A DNA stretch of 11,337 nucleotides. It comes from an uncultured Collinsella sp. Its GTDB lineage: Bacteria > Actinomycetota > Coriobacteriia > Coriobacteriales > Coriobacteriaceae. This document shows positions 4,642 through 11,337 of the stretch, one piece after another. Position 1 is the stretch's first letter. The number at the start of each line of letters is the position of its first letter. The translations under genes were made by a program, and so were the position numbers. The stretch spans positions 1-11,337 of the forward strand of contig CABUSE010000036.1 in NCBI GenBank assembly GCA_902494135.1. The letters are read 5' to 3'. Under the pieces are notes generated by a model that was not told where the DNA came from, ran no database searches, and was given only the letters and a program-made list of their open reading frames with translations.

Positions 4642-6105
4642 CTACTCCATCATGTCGAGGACGGAGGGGCGAAGCTCGTTCTCAGCAGCCTCGGGATCGG
4701 TTTCGCGCAGGCGGTTGATGTAGCGGTTGTACCACATCACGGCAAGGCCCAGGAAGACAACCACGCCGCCGACGTTGTAGACCAGCGTCAGCCACAGCGG
4801 CTGATCGAGCGGAATGGTGCCGCAGATAAGCACGAAGCAGAAGACCACAAGCAGGAATGCAGCAATGACCAGGCCAAAGGTGCGCGAACCCATGCGGAAG
4901 CCACGGGGAGCAGCGTCGAAGTTCTTGCGCAACATAAAGTAGGCAAGCAGGATCAGCAGCGGCGGGAGCAGAGCGGTGGCAGCCGTCATGTTGGTGACGA
5001 TCATGAGCAGGTCGTCGAGGTTACCGGAGCCCAGGGCCGGGATGATCAGGATGGGGACGACGATGGCGAACTGCAGCCAGGCAGCGCGGGCGGGAATGCC
5101 GTGCTCGTTGAGCTCGACGATCTTGCTACCAAAGACACCCTTGGGGATCTCGGTGAAGAAAACCTTGATGGGAGCAGAGGTCCACATCATGAGGGAGCCC
5201 AGCGTGGCGGCGAGAAGGATCAAGCCGATGGCGCGCGTAGACACTTCCATGGGAATGCCAAAGTGGGCAAAGACAGCGCCGAATACGTCGAAGATACCGG
5301 TGGAGATGGCAACGCCGCCCTCGGGGATGAACAGGTTAACCAGCAGCGAAGCGCCTGCATACAGAAGGCCGATGGTCAGACCGGCGATAACGACGGTGCG
5401 CACGAAGGCCTTGACGCCACCCTTAAGGTCGTTAAGGAACACGCCGACAGACTCAGCGCCGCCAACGCCCTGGATGATCCAGGCAAGCGTACCGAAGAAG
5501 CCCCACGCAGTTGCGAAGTTGCTCATGTCGGGAGCCATGTTAGCGGGAGTAGGAGCCGTAGCGAACTCAACGCCGCCAAAGGCAGCAGCCAGGGACAGCA
5601 GGATGAACACGGCGGTCAGGCCGAGAGCCGCGGTCGAACCGAAGGAGGAAATGGAGCCGATCCACTTAGCGCCCTTGGTCGAAACCCACGTGGCGATAGC
5701 AAAGACAACGATCTCGATAATGGTGATCCACAGCTGCGAAAGCTCGGCGTTGGCACCAAAGAACACGTAGCTCGCGTAGATGATGACGTTGGGCAGGACG
5801 GACGCAAAGAAGAACAGGTTAACGAACCAGTAGCTAAATGCCGTCAGGAACGCCCAGCGACCACCCATCGAGGTCTTAACCCATGCGTACACGCCCGACT
5901 CGGAGTCCTTGTTAAGGCCGACGAACTCGGCGGTAACCAGGGTATAGGGGACAAAGTACAAAAGCGTGGCGAAGAAGAACGACGGCGCGGCTGCTAAGCC
6001 GATGGCCGCGTTGTTGTTGATGATGTTCTTGATACCGAACACGGCGGCGACCGTCATGCCCAGCAGAGCGAACGAACCAATCGTTCCTCGTTTTTCAGAG
6101 CTCAT
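4642..6105 (-). CDS. APC-superfamily amino acid permease (glutamate/GABA antiporter-like, YjeM/GadC type)
   Basis: This 487-residue protein is almost wholly hydrophobic, with about 12 predicted membrane segments, as expected for the amino acid-polyamine-organocation superfamily. The N-terminal part (SFALLGMTVAAVFGIKNI, then SESGVYAWVKTSMGGRWAF near residues 66-84) and the GAESVGVFLNDLKGG segment near 210-225 resemble the glutamate/GABA family (YjeM, GadC). The substrate cannot be read from sequence; an amino acid or amino-acid/amine exchange is likely. The start is the ATG at 6103-6105 with GGGAGG five bases upstream; a longer frame would begin at TTG within that ribosome site. It follows ebgC after 154 bases on the same strand with only weak hairpins between, so partial cotranscription with ebgA-ebgC is possible, although a sugar link is not obvious. 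A strong terminator ends the gene. Confidence 0.85.
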   Translation of the reverse strand: MSSEKRGTIGSFALLGMTVAAVFGIKNIINNNAAIGLAAAPSFFFATLLYFVPYTLVTAEFVGLNKDSESGVYAWVKTSMGGRWAFLTAFSYWFVNLFFFASVLPNVIIYASYVFFGANAELSQLWITIIEIVVFAIATWVSTKGAKWIGSISSFGSTAALGLTAVFILLSLAAAFGGVEFATAPTPANMAPDMSNFATAWGFFGTLAWIIQGVGGAESVGVFLNDLKGGVKAFVRTVVIAGLTIGLLYAGASLLVNLFIPEGGVAISTGIFDVFGAVFAHFGIPMEVSTRAIGLILLAATLGSLMMWTSAPIKVFFTEIPKGVFGSKIVELNEHGIPARAAWLQFAIVVPILIIPALGSGNLDDLLMIVTNMTAATALLPPLLILLAYFMLRKNFDAAPRGFRMGSRTFGLVIAAFLLVVFCFVLICGTIPLDQPLWLTLVYNVGGVVVFLGLAVMWYNRYINRLRETDPEAAENELRPSVLDMME

Positions 6106-6141
6106 AAGCCCTCCCAATCATCTATTAAATGTCATCTAAAC

Positions 6142-6172
6142 CCGTCCGAGCTGCAAGTGCAAACACGGACGG
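6142..6172 (-). promoter_or_regulatory. Hairpin between ebgC and the permease gene
   Basis: CCGTCCG (6142-6148) and CGGACGG (6166-6172) form a 7-bp G+C-rich stem with a 17-base loop. On the minus strand it is followed by GTTTAGATG, a poor T-run. It could be a weak terminator for ebgAC or part of the permease leader, 37 bases before the permease start. Confidence 0.35.
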
Positions 6173-6241
6173 CGCACCTGCTAAGGGGAATGGGGAAAAG
6201 GGAGTCAACAAAGCCATCCCCCCTTAACGGCGCGAAGCAAA

Positions 6242-6255
6242 CGTCCAGGCGGACG
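6242..6255 (-). terminator. Weak terminator-like hairpin directly after ebgC
   Basis: CGTCC (6242-6246) and GGACG (6251-6255) form a 5-bp stem with a 4-base loop, followed on the minus strand by TTTGCTTCG. It starts four bases after the ebgC stop codon. The stem is short, so readthrough into the permease gene is likely. Confidence 0.3.
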
Positions 6256-6259
6256 AATA

Positions 6260-6715
6260 CTACTTGTTGGGGAAGGAATAACCTTCGACCGTCACGTGCA
6301 GTACCACGACGCGGGGATCCGCGGCATCGGCCACGACACGGTAGGCCTCGTCAATTTCGACGACGGCAACGCCGCCGGCGGGAATCGTCACGGTCTCCCC
6401 CGCCCCCTCAAAGCGCTCGCGATCATCGATATCGCTGTAAGCGCGGGTGCAGGTGAGGCCTGCCTTGGGGGCAACCTCGACGGTCAGGTCGCCGTCGAGC
6501 GGAGCGAGCACGGCATGGTAGCGACGGTGACCGACCAGGTCGGCGGTTGCGGCCTCGCGGGCATAGACCCACCAGTACACCAGCGAGTCGCCGATGGAGT
6601 ACGCCACATCGTGCTGCAGTTCAGAAACGCCGTCGAGCGCCTGGCCGGTACGCATCCACTTCTTGACGGACTTCATCTGAGCGTCGAAATCGGCGCGCGA
6701 GTTAAAGACATGCAT
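6260..6715 (-). CDS. ebgC: EbgC-like beta-galactosidase subunit beta (YhcH/YjgK/YiaL family)
   Basis: This 151-residue protein matches E. coli EbgC (about 149 residues) along its length: VAYSIGDSLVYWW near 37-49, GHRRYHAVL at 62-70, AGETVTIPAGG, EIDEAYRV near 120-127 and a C-terminus ending SFPNK where EbgC ends in HNK. The family adopts a small cupin-like beta barrel. EbgC is required for full activity of the EbgA catalytic subunit, with which it forms a complex. The ATG at 6713-6715 is three bases after the ebgA stop, and AAGGAGG lies eight bases upstream inside the end of ebgA, so translation is tightly coupled. Compared with EbgC as I remember it, the segment FEVHYY reads HAVLAP here and DIHEAY reads EIDEAY, so several Glu/His side chains typical of the pocket are absent. 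Confidence 0.9.
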   Translation of the reverse strand: MHVFNSRADFDAQMKSVKKWMRTGQALDGVSELQHDVAYSIGDSLVYWWVYAREAATADLVGHRRYHAVLAPLDGDLTVEVAPKAGLTCTRAYSDIDDRERFEGAGETVTIPAGGVAVVEIDEAYRVVADAADPRVVVLHVTVEGYSFPNK

Positions 6716-6718
6716 GGC

Positions 6719-9700
6719 TTATGCCTCCTTAATGGGTGCCAGCGCCTGAGCCAAATCGGCAGACGTCAGCGGTCGCAGGGACACCTCAAAGCTGAAGCTC
6801 TCAAAACGGGTGCGATAGGAATCGAGCACCTCGGAACCCCAAGAGTTCGAGCCAAGGCCGAGCAGCTGGTCGTTGATGTTAACCGTGACCGTGTCGCCCG
6901 GAACAAGGTCGTAGACGTGCTTGGCATTATCAATAGCCTCGCAGCTATAGGGCCATGCCGAGAACGAGAACGGGTTGGAAGCGGCGTCGGCCGGACGAGT
7001 CACCAGCACGCCATCACCGTGGCTAGAGCGCAGGGCAACCCAGCGGGTACCCTCGCGGTTGGCACAGTCCTGAGGCATAACGTAGGGCGTGAACATGTCG
7101 TCGACCGTAGTGCGGTAATGACCGACCGGGTTGGCACGCAGCGAGTCCGGATAGTTCTCGCCCGGGCCGTGGCCATACCACTCGACGGCACGATCGCAAC
7201 CGGGAACCTCAAAGGAGATGCCGATGCGCGGGATAATGTCCGAATAGTCGCCGTAGGGCTCGCCGGAAACCTTGAGGTCGACGCGACCGCTCGGAAGCAC
7301 GGTGTAGACAAGCTCGACGCACATGCCGAACGCGCGGACGGGAGGAGCAATACGTTGGCTCACGGTAACGACGACCGCATTGCCGTCCTGCTTCCAAAAA
7401 ACCTTGCGGGTGGACGTCTGCATTACATCAATGAAGTTGTCCTTCCACAGGGAGTCGTACTCCTGGGCGTGGTTGTCGACGAGCGGATGCCAAAAACCAA
7501 CCTGGGGACCAGAGGCCATGACGTCACGGCCGGATGCCTTCCACTCGCTCACGGTGCCGTTTACCTTGCTGAAGGTCAGCTCGCCGTTGAGGGAGTGAAT
7601 GCGAATCTCCTGCTCGGTCTCCTCGACCGTAAGCTCAGGACGAGTGGGAGCCGCAATGGCCGGCGCCGGATGGTTTGCGATGGCAAACTGGTTTGCGCCC
7701 AGTTGGAACATCGGCTCGCACCAGACGTGAGCGGCCATGGTGTAGGCGCGCACAGTCAGCAGGGTCTCGCCTACCGCGGCCTCGTGAATCACCAGCGGAA
7801 GCTGGACGGACTCACCGGGGGCAACCGCACCGGGCATGAGCGTCTTGCGGCAGACCACGTCGCCGTCCACCAGGGTCTCCGCCGACAGGCAAACATCCTC
7901 GAGGGTGGTAAACCAGCGCTTGTTGGTGACAGTCAGCTCGCCCGCCTCGGCGTCATAAGCCATGCGAACCGGGCAGATGACCTGGCCGTACTCGGTAAGG
8001 CCCGGGCTCGGCTGCTGCCAGGGGAACACCATGCCATCGATGCAGAAGTTGCTGTTGTTGGGGTAATCGCCGTTGTCGCCGCCATACATATCGTAGGCAA
8101 TGCCGTCCTCGGTCACAGCAGCCAGACCGTGGTCGCACCATTCCCAGATAAACTGGCCTTGGATGCAATCCCAGCGATCGAAGACCTCCTGATACTCGGA
8201 CAGGCCTCCGGGGCCGTTGCCCATGGAGTGACCGTACTCGCAATTGATGCGCGGCTTGGGGAACGGATGCTCACCAAAGTCGTTCATCTGCGACACACGG
8301 GAGTACATCGTGGAAATGACGTCGACGGTATCGGCGTTGCGGTCCTCCTCGTAGTGGACCGGACGACCATCGAGCTCGTGAGCCTTGGCGTACATCGCGC
8401 GGATGTTGCAGCCATAGCCGCTCTCGTTGCCCAGCGACCACATGATGATGCACGCGTGGTTGCGCTCCTGCATCACCAGGCGCTCAATACGGTCGACGTA
8501 GGCCGGCTCCCATGCCGGGTCGTCAGTAACCAGGGCGATGTTGCCGATATTCTCGAAGCCGTGGCTCTCCATATCGGTCTCGGCGACCAGCATGATGCCA
8601 TACTCATCACACAGCTCGTAGAAGCGCGGGTCATTGGCATAGTGAGAGGTGCGCACTGCGTTGATGTTGTGCTGCTTCATGAGCTCCAGGTCGCGGCGTA
8701 TGCGATCGAGGCCCACGGCGCGGCCCTTGTGATCGTCGTGATCGTGGCGGTTGACGCCATGCATTTTAAAGTAAGTGCCGTTGAGGTAGATATGATTGCC
8801 CTCGACCGTCACCTCGGCAAGACCCTGGCGATGCGGGACGTACTCGCTCACCTTGTCGTCGTCGTAGACCTCAAACGTAAGATCGTAGAGGAAGGGGTCC
8901 TCGGGATTCCAGAAGTGGGCATCGGTCACGCTGCACTCGGCATGGCTGTCGACGCACTCACCCGTAGCCACCACGTTCTCGCCATCGCTGAGCGTAAACA
9001 CAACGCGGGAAGCGCCCTCGGCAACCGTATCGAGCGTGATCAGAGCGGCATCGCCCTCGCGGTGCGTGCGGAACCTAAAGTCGACCAGGTGCGCGGCGGG
9101 ACGCTGCATAAGGTACACATCGCGGAAGATGCCCGAGGCCCACCACATGTCCTGATCCTCGATATAGCTGCCATCGCTGTACTGCAGGACCTTGACCGCA
9201 AACAGGTTGTCGCCCTCGACGAGCGCGTCGGTCACGTCGAACTCGGCAGACAGGCGCGAACCCTTGGTCATGCCGATATACTGACCGTTGACGTACAGCT
9301 CGCCATAGCTCTCGATGCCGTCGAAGCGAATGATCTCGCGAGCGCCGGCAGGAACGGCGGGAAGGTTGACGATGCGCTGGTAGACGCCCGTGGGGTCGTC
9401 GGAGGGAACGAACGGCTGATCAACCGGGAACGGGAAACCCTCGTCGGTGTAGGCAAGGTTGCCATAGCCGTCCACCTGCCACAGGTGCGGAACCTCCACG
9501 TGATCCCACTCGGGCTTGTACGTGGAGAGTTCCTCGTTGGAGACGGCAGCGGGGCCCTCAAAGAGGCGGAACTGCCACGAGCCGGACAGCTGGACAAACC
9601 CGCGCGACAGCTCGCGGCTGTACGTTGCAGCGAGATCGGCGGTCTCGTAACCCATAAAGTACGCATGGGGTGCCAGGCGGTTCCTGTGGGTGAGCGCTTG

Positions 9701-9727
9701 GTTTTCCCAATCGTTAATGGCGTCCAT
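6719..9727 (-). CDS. ebgA: Beta-galactosidase, GH2 family, EbgA-like catalytic subunit
   Basis: This 1002-residue cytoplasmic enzyme hydrolyses terminal beta-galactosides such as lactose. It has no signal peptide. The order of parts is that of large GH2 beta-galactosidases: N-terminal sugar-binding beta domain (about 45-215), immunoglobulin-like domain (about 217-310), TIM barrel (about 310-600), then a linker and the C-terminal Bgal small-chain domain (about 715-985, with WYGHGPGENYPD near 846-857). The acid/base Glu435 lies in SLGNESGYG and the nucleophile Glu497 in NCEYGHSMGNGPGG. VRTSHYAND near 356-364 and FIWEWCDHGL near 524-533 are further substrate-site landmarks. The adjacent ebgC and overall length (E. 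coli EbgA about 1030) make this the EbgA type rather than LacZ proper. The ATG at 9725-9727 has GAAGGAG seven bases upstream. Three LacI-type operators upstream indicate repression relieved by sugar. Confidence 0.97.
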   Translation of the reverse strand: MDAINDWENQALTHRNRLAPHAYFMGYETADLAATYSRELSRGFVQLSGSWQFRLFEGPAAVSNEELSTYKPEWDHVEVPHLWQVDGYGNLAYTDEGFPFPVDQPFVPSDDPTGVYQRIVNLPAVPAGAREIIRFDGIESYGELYVNGQYIGMTKGSRLSAEFDVTDALVEGDNLFAVKVLQYSDGSYIEDQDMWWASGIFRDVYLMQRPAAHLVDFRFRTHREGDAALITLDTVAEGASRVVFTLSDGENVVATGECVDSHAECSVTDAHFWNPEDPFLYDLTFEVYDDDKVSEYVPHRQGLAEVTVEGNHIYLNGTYFKMHGVNRHDHDDHKGRAVGLDRIRRDLELMKQHNINAVRTSHYANDPRFYELCDEYGIMLVAETDMESHGFENIGNIALVTDDPAWEPAYVDRIERLVMQERNHACIIMWSLGNESGYGCNIRAMYAKAHELDGRPVHYEEDRNADTVDVISTMYSRVSQMNDFGEHPFPKPRINCEYGHSMGNGPGGLSEYQEVFDRWDCIQGQFIWEWCDHGLAAVTEDGIAYDMYGGDNGDYPNNSNFCIDGMVFPWQQPSPGLTEYGQVICPVRMAYDAEAGELTVTNKRWFTTLEDVCLSAETLVDGDVVCRKTLMPGAVAPGESVQLPLVIHEAAVGETLLTVRAYTMAAHVWCEPMFQLGANQFAIANHPAPAIAAPTRPELTVEETEQEIRIHSLNGELTFSKVNGTVSEWKASGRDVMASGPQVGFWHPLVDNHAQEYDSLWKDNFIDVMQTSTRKVFWKQDGNAVVVTVSQRIAPPVRAFGMCVELVYTVLPSGRVDLKVSGEPYGDYSDIIPRIGISFEVPGCDRAVEWYGHGPGENYPDSLRANPVGHYRTTVDDMFTPYVMPQDCANREGTRWVALRSSHGDGVLVTRPADAASNPFSFSAWPYSCEAIDNAKHVYDLVPGDTVTVNINDQLLGLGSNSWGSEVLDSYRTRFESFSFEVSLRPLTSADLAQALAPIKEA

Positions 9728-9759
9728 GGTGATGCTCCTTCATCATCGTAGTGATTCTT

Positions 9760-9775
9760 GTGCAACCGGTTGTCC
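9760..9775. promoter_or_regulatory. LacI-type operator, copy 1 (promoter start site)
   Basis: GTGCAACCGGTTGTCC contains the perfect palindrome CAACCGGTTG (9763-9772) with a central CG, as expected for LacI/GalR operators. It covers the predicted transcription start of ebgA, 32 bases before the start codon. The same 14-base string recurs at 9802 and 9847. Confidence 0.85.
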
Positions 9776-9777
9776 TT

Positions 9778-9807
9778 ATCTTACGGGCGATGCAAAATAC
9801 TGTGCAA
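9778..9807 (-). promoter_or_regulatory. Candidate ebgA promoter
   Basis: On the minus strand TTGCAC (9802-9807) is a possible -35 box and TAAGAT (9778-9783) a possible -10 box, 18 bases apart. The -35 lies within operator copy 2 and the expected start point within copy 1, the usual geometry for steric repression. The match to consensus is modest (three and four of six). Confidence 0.45.
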
Positions 9808-9817
9808 CCGGTTGTCC
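9802..9817. promoter_or_regulatory. LacI-type operator, copy 2 (over the -35 region)
   Basis: GTGCAACCGGTTGTCC is identical to copy 1 over 16 bases, with palindromic core at 9805-9814. Its centre is 42 bp from that of copy 1, about four helical turns. It overlaps the candidate -35 box of ebgA. Confidence 0.85.
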
Positions 9818-9846
9818 GCTGAACGGTCGATTTGGCCGGGTTAACG

Positions 9847-9862
9847 GTGCAACCGGTTGTAC
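9847..9862. promoter_or_regulatory. LacI-type operator, copy 3 (upstream, toward the regulator gene)
   Basis: GTGCAACCGGTTGTAC shares the first 14 bases with the other copies; the palindromic core is at 9850-9859. Its centre is 45 bp from copy 2. It lies between ebgA and the divergent regulator and may serve looping or autoregulation. Confidence 0.85.
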
Positions 9863-9986
9863 AATCGCAACACTTATGTCACCCTGAGTATCGAAACTCA
9901 GCACAAGACATCGTTCTTAAGCTCGTAGGCAACCTCCACGCCCGCTGATATCTCACCCACACGAGACGTATTCGATTTCGGCTTGG

Positions 9987-10042
9987 TTGCAAAACGACAC
10001 CGGTCACCGGATATCATGAACGCTGTTCAGGCGCACTATAGT
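9987..10042 (+). promoter_or_regulatory. Possible promoter region of the divergent LacI regulator
   Basis: TTGCAA (9987-9992) and TATCAT (10012-10017) are 19 bases apart, a long spacing; TATAGT (10037-10042) is a better -10 but lacks a good -35. The rest of 9863-10103 shows only a 6-bp hairpin (9884-9889 with 9896-9901) and no gene. Confidence 0.3.
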
Positions 10043-10103
10043 AAGCTGTATCCGCACTAGCCCGTATCAGTGACAACATCGACCGCATTTTCCAGGAGAC
10101 GCC

Positions 10104-11120
10104 ATGACACAACCAGTTCGCACCGCACCTACGCTTGCCGAGGTTGCCGCAGCTGCCGGCGTGTCGCGCTCCACGGCATCGCGCGCCCTCAACGATTCGC
10201 CCCGCATTAGCGAGGAAACCAAAAAGCGCGTCCGCGCGGCGGCCAAGGAAGTCAATTTTGTCCCCAACGCTCGTGGCCGAGCGCTCGCTGTCGGGCGCAC
10301 GGAAATCATCGCCGTGCTCGTGACCGAGCCTCTGAGTGAACTCTTCAGCGACCCCACCTATAGCGAGTTTTTGAGCGGCATTACCGAGGAACTGTCGGAG
10401 TCGTCCTATCTGCCCGTTATCTTGCAGGCGTCTTCTACGCATGAGCGCAACCGCGCACGCGAGCACTTTGAGCGCCGCTCGTTCGACGCCGTGATCGACG
10501 TCTCTCCCTACAAAGGCAGCGAGCTGCTCGAGGTGCTGCGCGAGCTGGGCGTACCCACCGTGTTGTGCGGCCAGCTCGAGGGCCACCCCTATCGCGATGT
10601 GTTCTCGACGGTCTACTCTGACGACGAAGAGGGCGGACGCTTTGCGGCACTCGCCATGAAGGGGCGCGGCCGCAAAGATATCGTCGCCGTGTTGGGACCG
10701 CAAGACAACCCCGCTGTTGTCGACCGCCTGCGCGGCTACCGCGCCGTCTTGGGCGAAGACCTCCCAGACGCAAACGTTATCTATACCGGCTGGAACAGCG
10801 GAGACGGCTATCAGGCCATGCACCTGATTCTCGCGCGCAAGATTGCTTTCGATGGCGTGCTCTGCGGATCGGACCGTATCGCGGCTGGCGTCATCACCGC
10901 ACTCAACGAGGCAGGCCTATCCGTTCCTGCGGACGTTTCTGTCGTCGGCTTCGACGATCACGAGATTGCGACGCGCTGCGTCCCCGCGCTCACGACCGTC
11001 CGCCAGCCCCTGCGCGAAGAAGGCCACATGGCCGCCAACATTGCGCTCGACATGATCAAGGGTGCCGAGCCTACCACCTCCGTGATGCACATGCAGCTGA
11101 TCCAGAGAGACTCGCTATAA
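10104..11120 (+). CDS. LacI-family transcriptional regulator, probable repressor of ebgA-ebgC
   Basis: This 338-residue protein has the standard LacI/GalR layout. The helix-turn-helix is at residues 10-29 (TLAEVAAAAGVSRSTASRALN), the hinge helix at about 55-64 (NARGRALAVG) with the minor-groove leucine at 61, and a two-lobed sugar-binding domain from about 67 to 330. That domain includes DGVLCGSDRIAAGVITAL and VPADVSVVGFDDHEIA, typical of the C-terminal subdomain. The ATG at 10104-10106 has GGAG five bases upstream. It is divergent from ebgA, and the 376-base space between them holds three CAACCGGTTG operators, so local repression relieved by a galactoside or derived sugar is the likely role. 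The effector is not known. It is followed by a strong terminator. It differs clearly in the recognition helix from the LacI fragment at the left edge. Confidence 0.95.
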   Translation: MTQPVRTAPTLAEVAAAAGVSRSTASRALNDSPRISEETKKRVRAAAKEVNFVPNARGRALAVGRTEIIAVLVTEPLSELFSDPTYSEFLSGITEELSESSYLPVILQASSTHERNRAREHFERRSFDAVIDVSPYKGSELLEVLRELGVPTVLCGQLEGHPYRDVFSTVYSDDEEGGRFAALAMKGRGRKDIVAVLGPQDNPAVVDRLRGYRAVLGEDLPDANVIYTGWNSGDGYQAMHLILARKIAFDGVLCGSDRIAAGVITALNEAGLSVPADVSVVGFDDHEIATRCVPALTTVRQPLREEGHMAANIALDMIKGAEPTTSVMHMQLIQRDSL

Positions 11121-11123
11121 GAA

Positions 11124-11220
11124 ACTGGGGCAGGCTTTCTGCCAGACAGTTGTTGCGGAAAGCCTGCCCCGTTTTGAGCGCTCATTCTGGGGCACAGTTT
11201 CCGTTAGACAGCTCAACCGG
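11124..11220. repeat. Degenerate direct repeat, two 35-base copies
   Basis: The segments 11124-11158 and 11186-11220 align without gaps at 23 of 35 positions, sharing CTGGGGCA, TTTC, AGACAG and CGG. The first copy holds the left arm and loop of the terminator; the second has lost the matching right arm. It may be a decayed duplicate of a terminator or part of a dispersed intergenic repeat. Confidence 0.4.
11127..11175 (+). terminator. Rho-independent terminator after the LacI regulator
   Basis: GGGGCAGGCTTTC (11127-11139) pairs perfectly with GAAAGCCTGCCCC (11158-11170) around an 18-base loop, followed by GTTTT. It starts six bases after the stop codon of the plus-strand regulator. Confidence 0.9.
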
Positions 11221-11245
11221 GGTAGCGCACAGAGATGTGGTGTAA

Positions 11246-11267
11246 GAGGCGGGGCATGCCCCGCCTC
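11246..11267 (-). terminator. Perfect 22-bp G+C-rich palindrome, possible terminator for a gene entering from the right
   Basis: GAGGCGGGGCA is followed at once by its exact reverse complement. It lies 30 bases beyond a possible minus-strand stop codon at 11298-11300. The following T-run is poor (TTACACC), so terminator function is uncertain. Confidence 0.4.
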
Positions 11268-11297
11268 CGCCCTTTCAAGAAAGGACGGGGACACCGC

Positions 11298-11337
11298 CTA
11301 GAATTCGTCGTTGGAGTAATGAAGGTGACGAATGGAA
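11298..11337 (-). CDS. Possible C-terminal end of a minus-strand gene (cut by window edge)
   Basis: Reading the minus strand from the edge gives 12 codons, SIRHLHYSNDEF, then TAG at 11298-11300, followed by a hairpin region. The peptide looks protein-like and the downstream hairpin fits a gene end, but the length is far too short for a firm call. I do not recognise the protein. Confidence 0.35.
   Translation of the reverse strand, partial: SIRHLHYSNDEF

Noticed and set aside
6296..9751. Very long plus-strand open frame (1151 codons) opposite ebgA and ebgC
   Set aside because: It is the mirror of two well-recognised genes. Its translation has no recognisable domains and is rich in Val, Ala, His and Gly, as expected from the antisense of G+C-biased codons.
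9996..10010. ACACCGGTCACCGG as a fourth LacI operator
   Set aside because: It shares only the central ACCGGT with the other three sites and lacks the CAACCGGTTG core.
10018..10028. GAAC-N3-GTTC palindrome upstream of the LacI regulator, LexA-like
   Set aside because: Gram-positive LexA boxes have a four-base spacer and more flanking conservation; this is a short chance palindrome.
10014..10823. Minus-strand open frame of 269 codons opposite the LacI regulator
   Set aside because: Antisense shadow of a clear LacI-family gene, without a family match of its own.
1..11337. CRISPR array, tRNA or rRNA genes, riboswitches, transposase genes, phage genes
   Set aside because: I looked for spaced direct repeats, cloverleaf-like segments and typical protein motifs on both strands and saw none that could be supported.

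Overview
The window looks like chromosome of a gut actinobacterium of the class Coriobacteriia, most probably Collinsella or a close relative. This rests on the G+C-rich coding sequence with strong third-position bias, the gene content (Gram-positive type feoA-feoA-feoB with a small Cys-rich Feo partner, an EbgA/EbgC beta-galactosidase with a LacI-type regulator, an APC permease) and an A+T-richer intergenic repeat. The genus is an inference; no rRNA or other marker is present. Every gene left of 9727 is on the minus strand. The only plus-strand gene is the LacI-family regulator at 10104-11120.

Layout, left to right. (1) 1-308 is the N-terminal part of a LacI-family regulator cut by the window edge. 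(2) 453-3783 is an iron(II) uptake locus, transcribed right to left: two tandem small FeoA proteins, FeoB, a terminator, then a FeoB-associated Cys-rich membrane peptide with its own terminator. Palindromes resembling DtxR/IdeR-type iron boxes lie before the first feoA and again between the second feoA and feoB. (3) 3972-4220 is a single HPr-like phosphocarrier whose regulatory Ser46 is replaced by Asp. (4) 4299-4544 is a gene-free, A+T-richer element with long imperfect terminal inverted repeats, probably a MITE or REP-like repeat. (5) 4642-6105 is an APC-superfamily amino acid permease. (6) 6260-9727 is ebgA-ebgC, a two-subunit GH2 beta-galactosidase. Its upstream region carries three copies of a GTGCAACCGGTTGT operator, two of them placed over the likely -35 box and transcription start. 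(7) 10104-11120 is a divergent LacI-family regulator, the obvious candidate to bind those operators, followed by a strong terminator. (8) The right edge holds a degenerate direct repeat, a 22-bp perfect palindrome and possibly the last codons of another minus-strand gene.

How it fits together: the right half is a lactose/beta-galactoside utilisation module under local repression, with no sugar transporter in view. The left half is an iron-uptake module that is probably iron-repressed. The HPr-like protein and the permease between them are not clearly tied to either. I did not find a defence system, CRISPR array, tRNA, rRNA, prophage or transposase gene. The points most worth a second look are the Asp46 HPr, the inverted-repeat element, the substituted residues in EbgC, and the operator architecture of the ebg and feo promoters.
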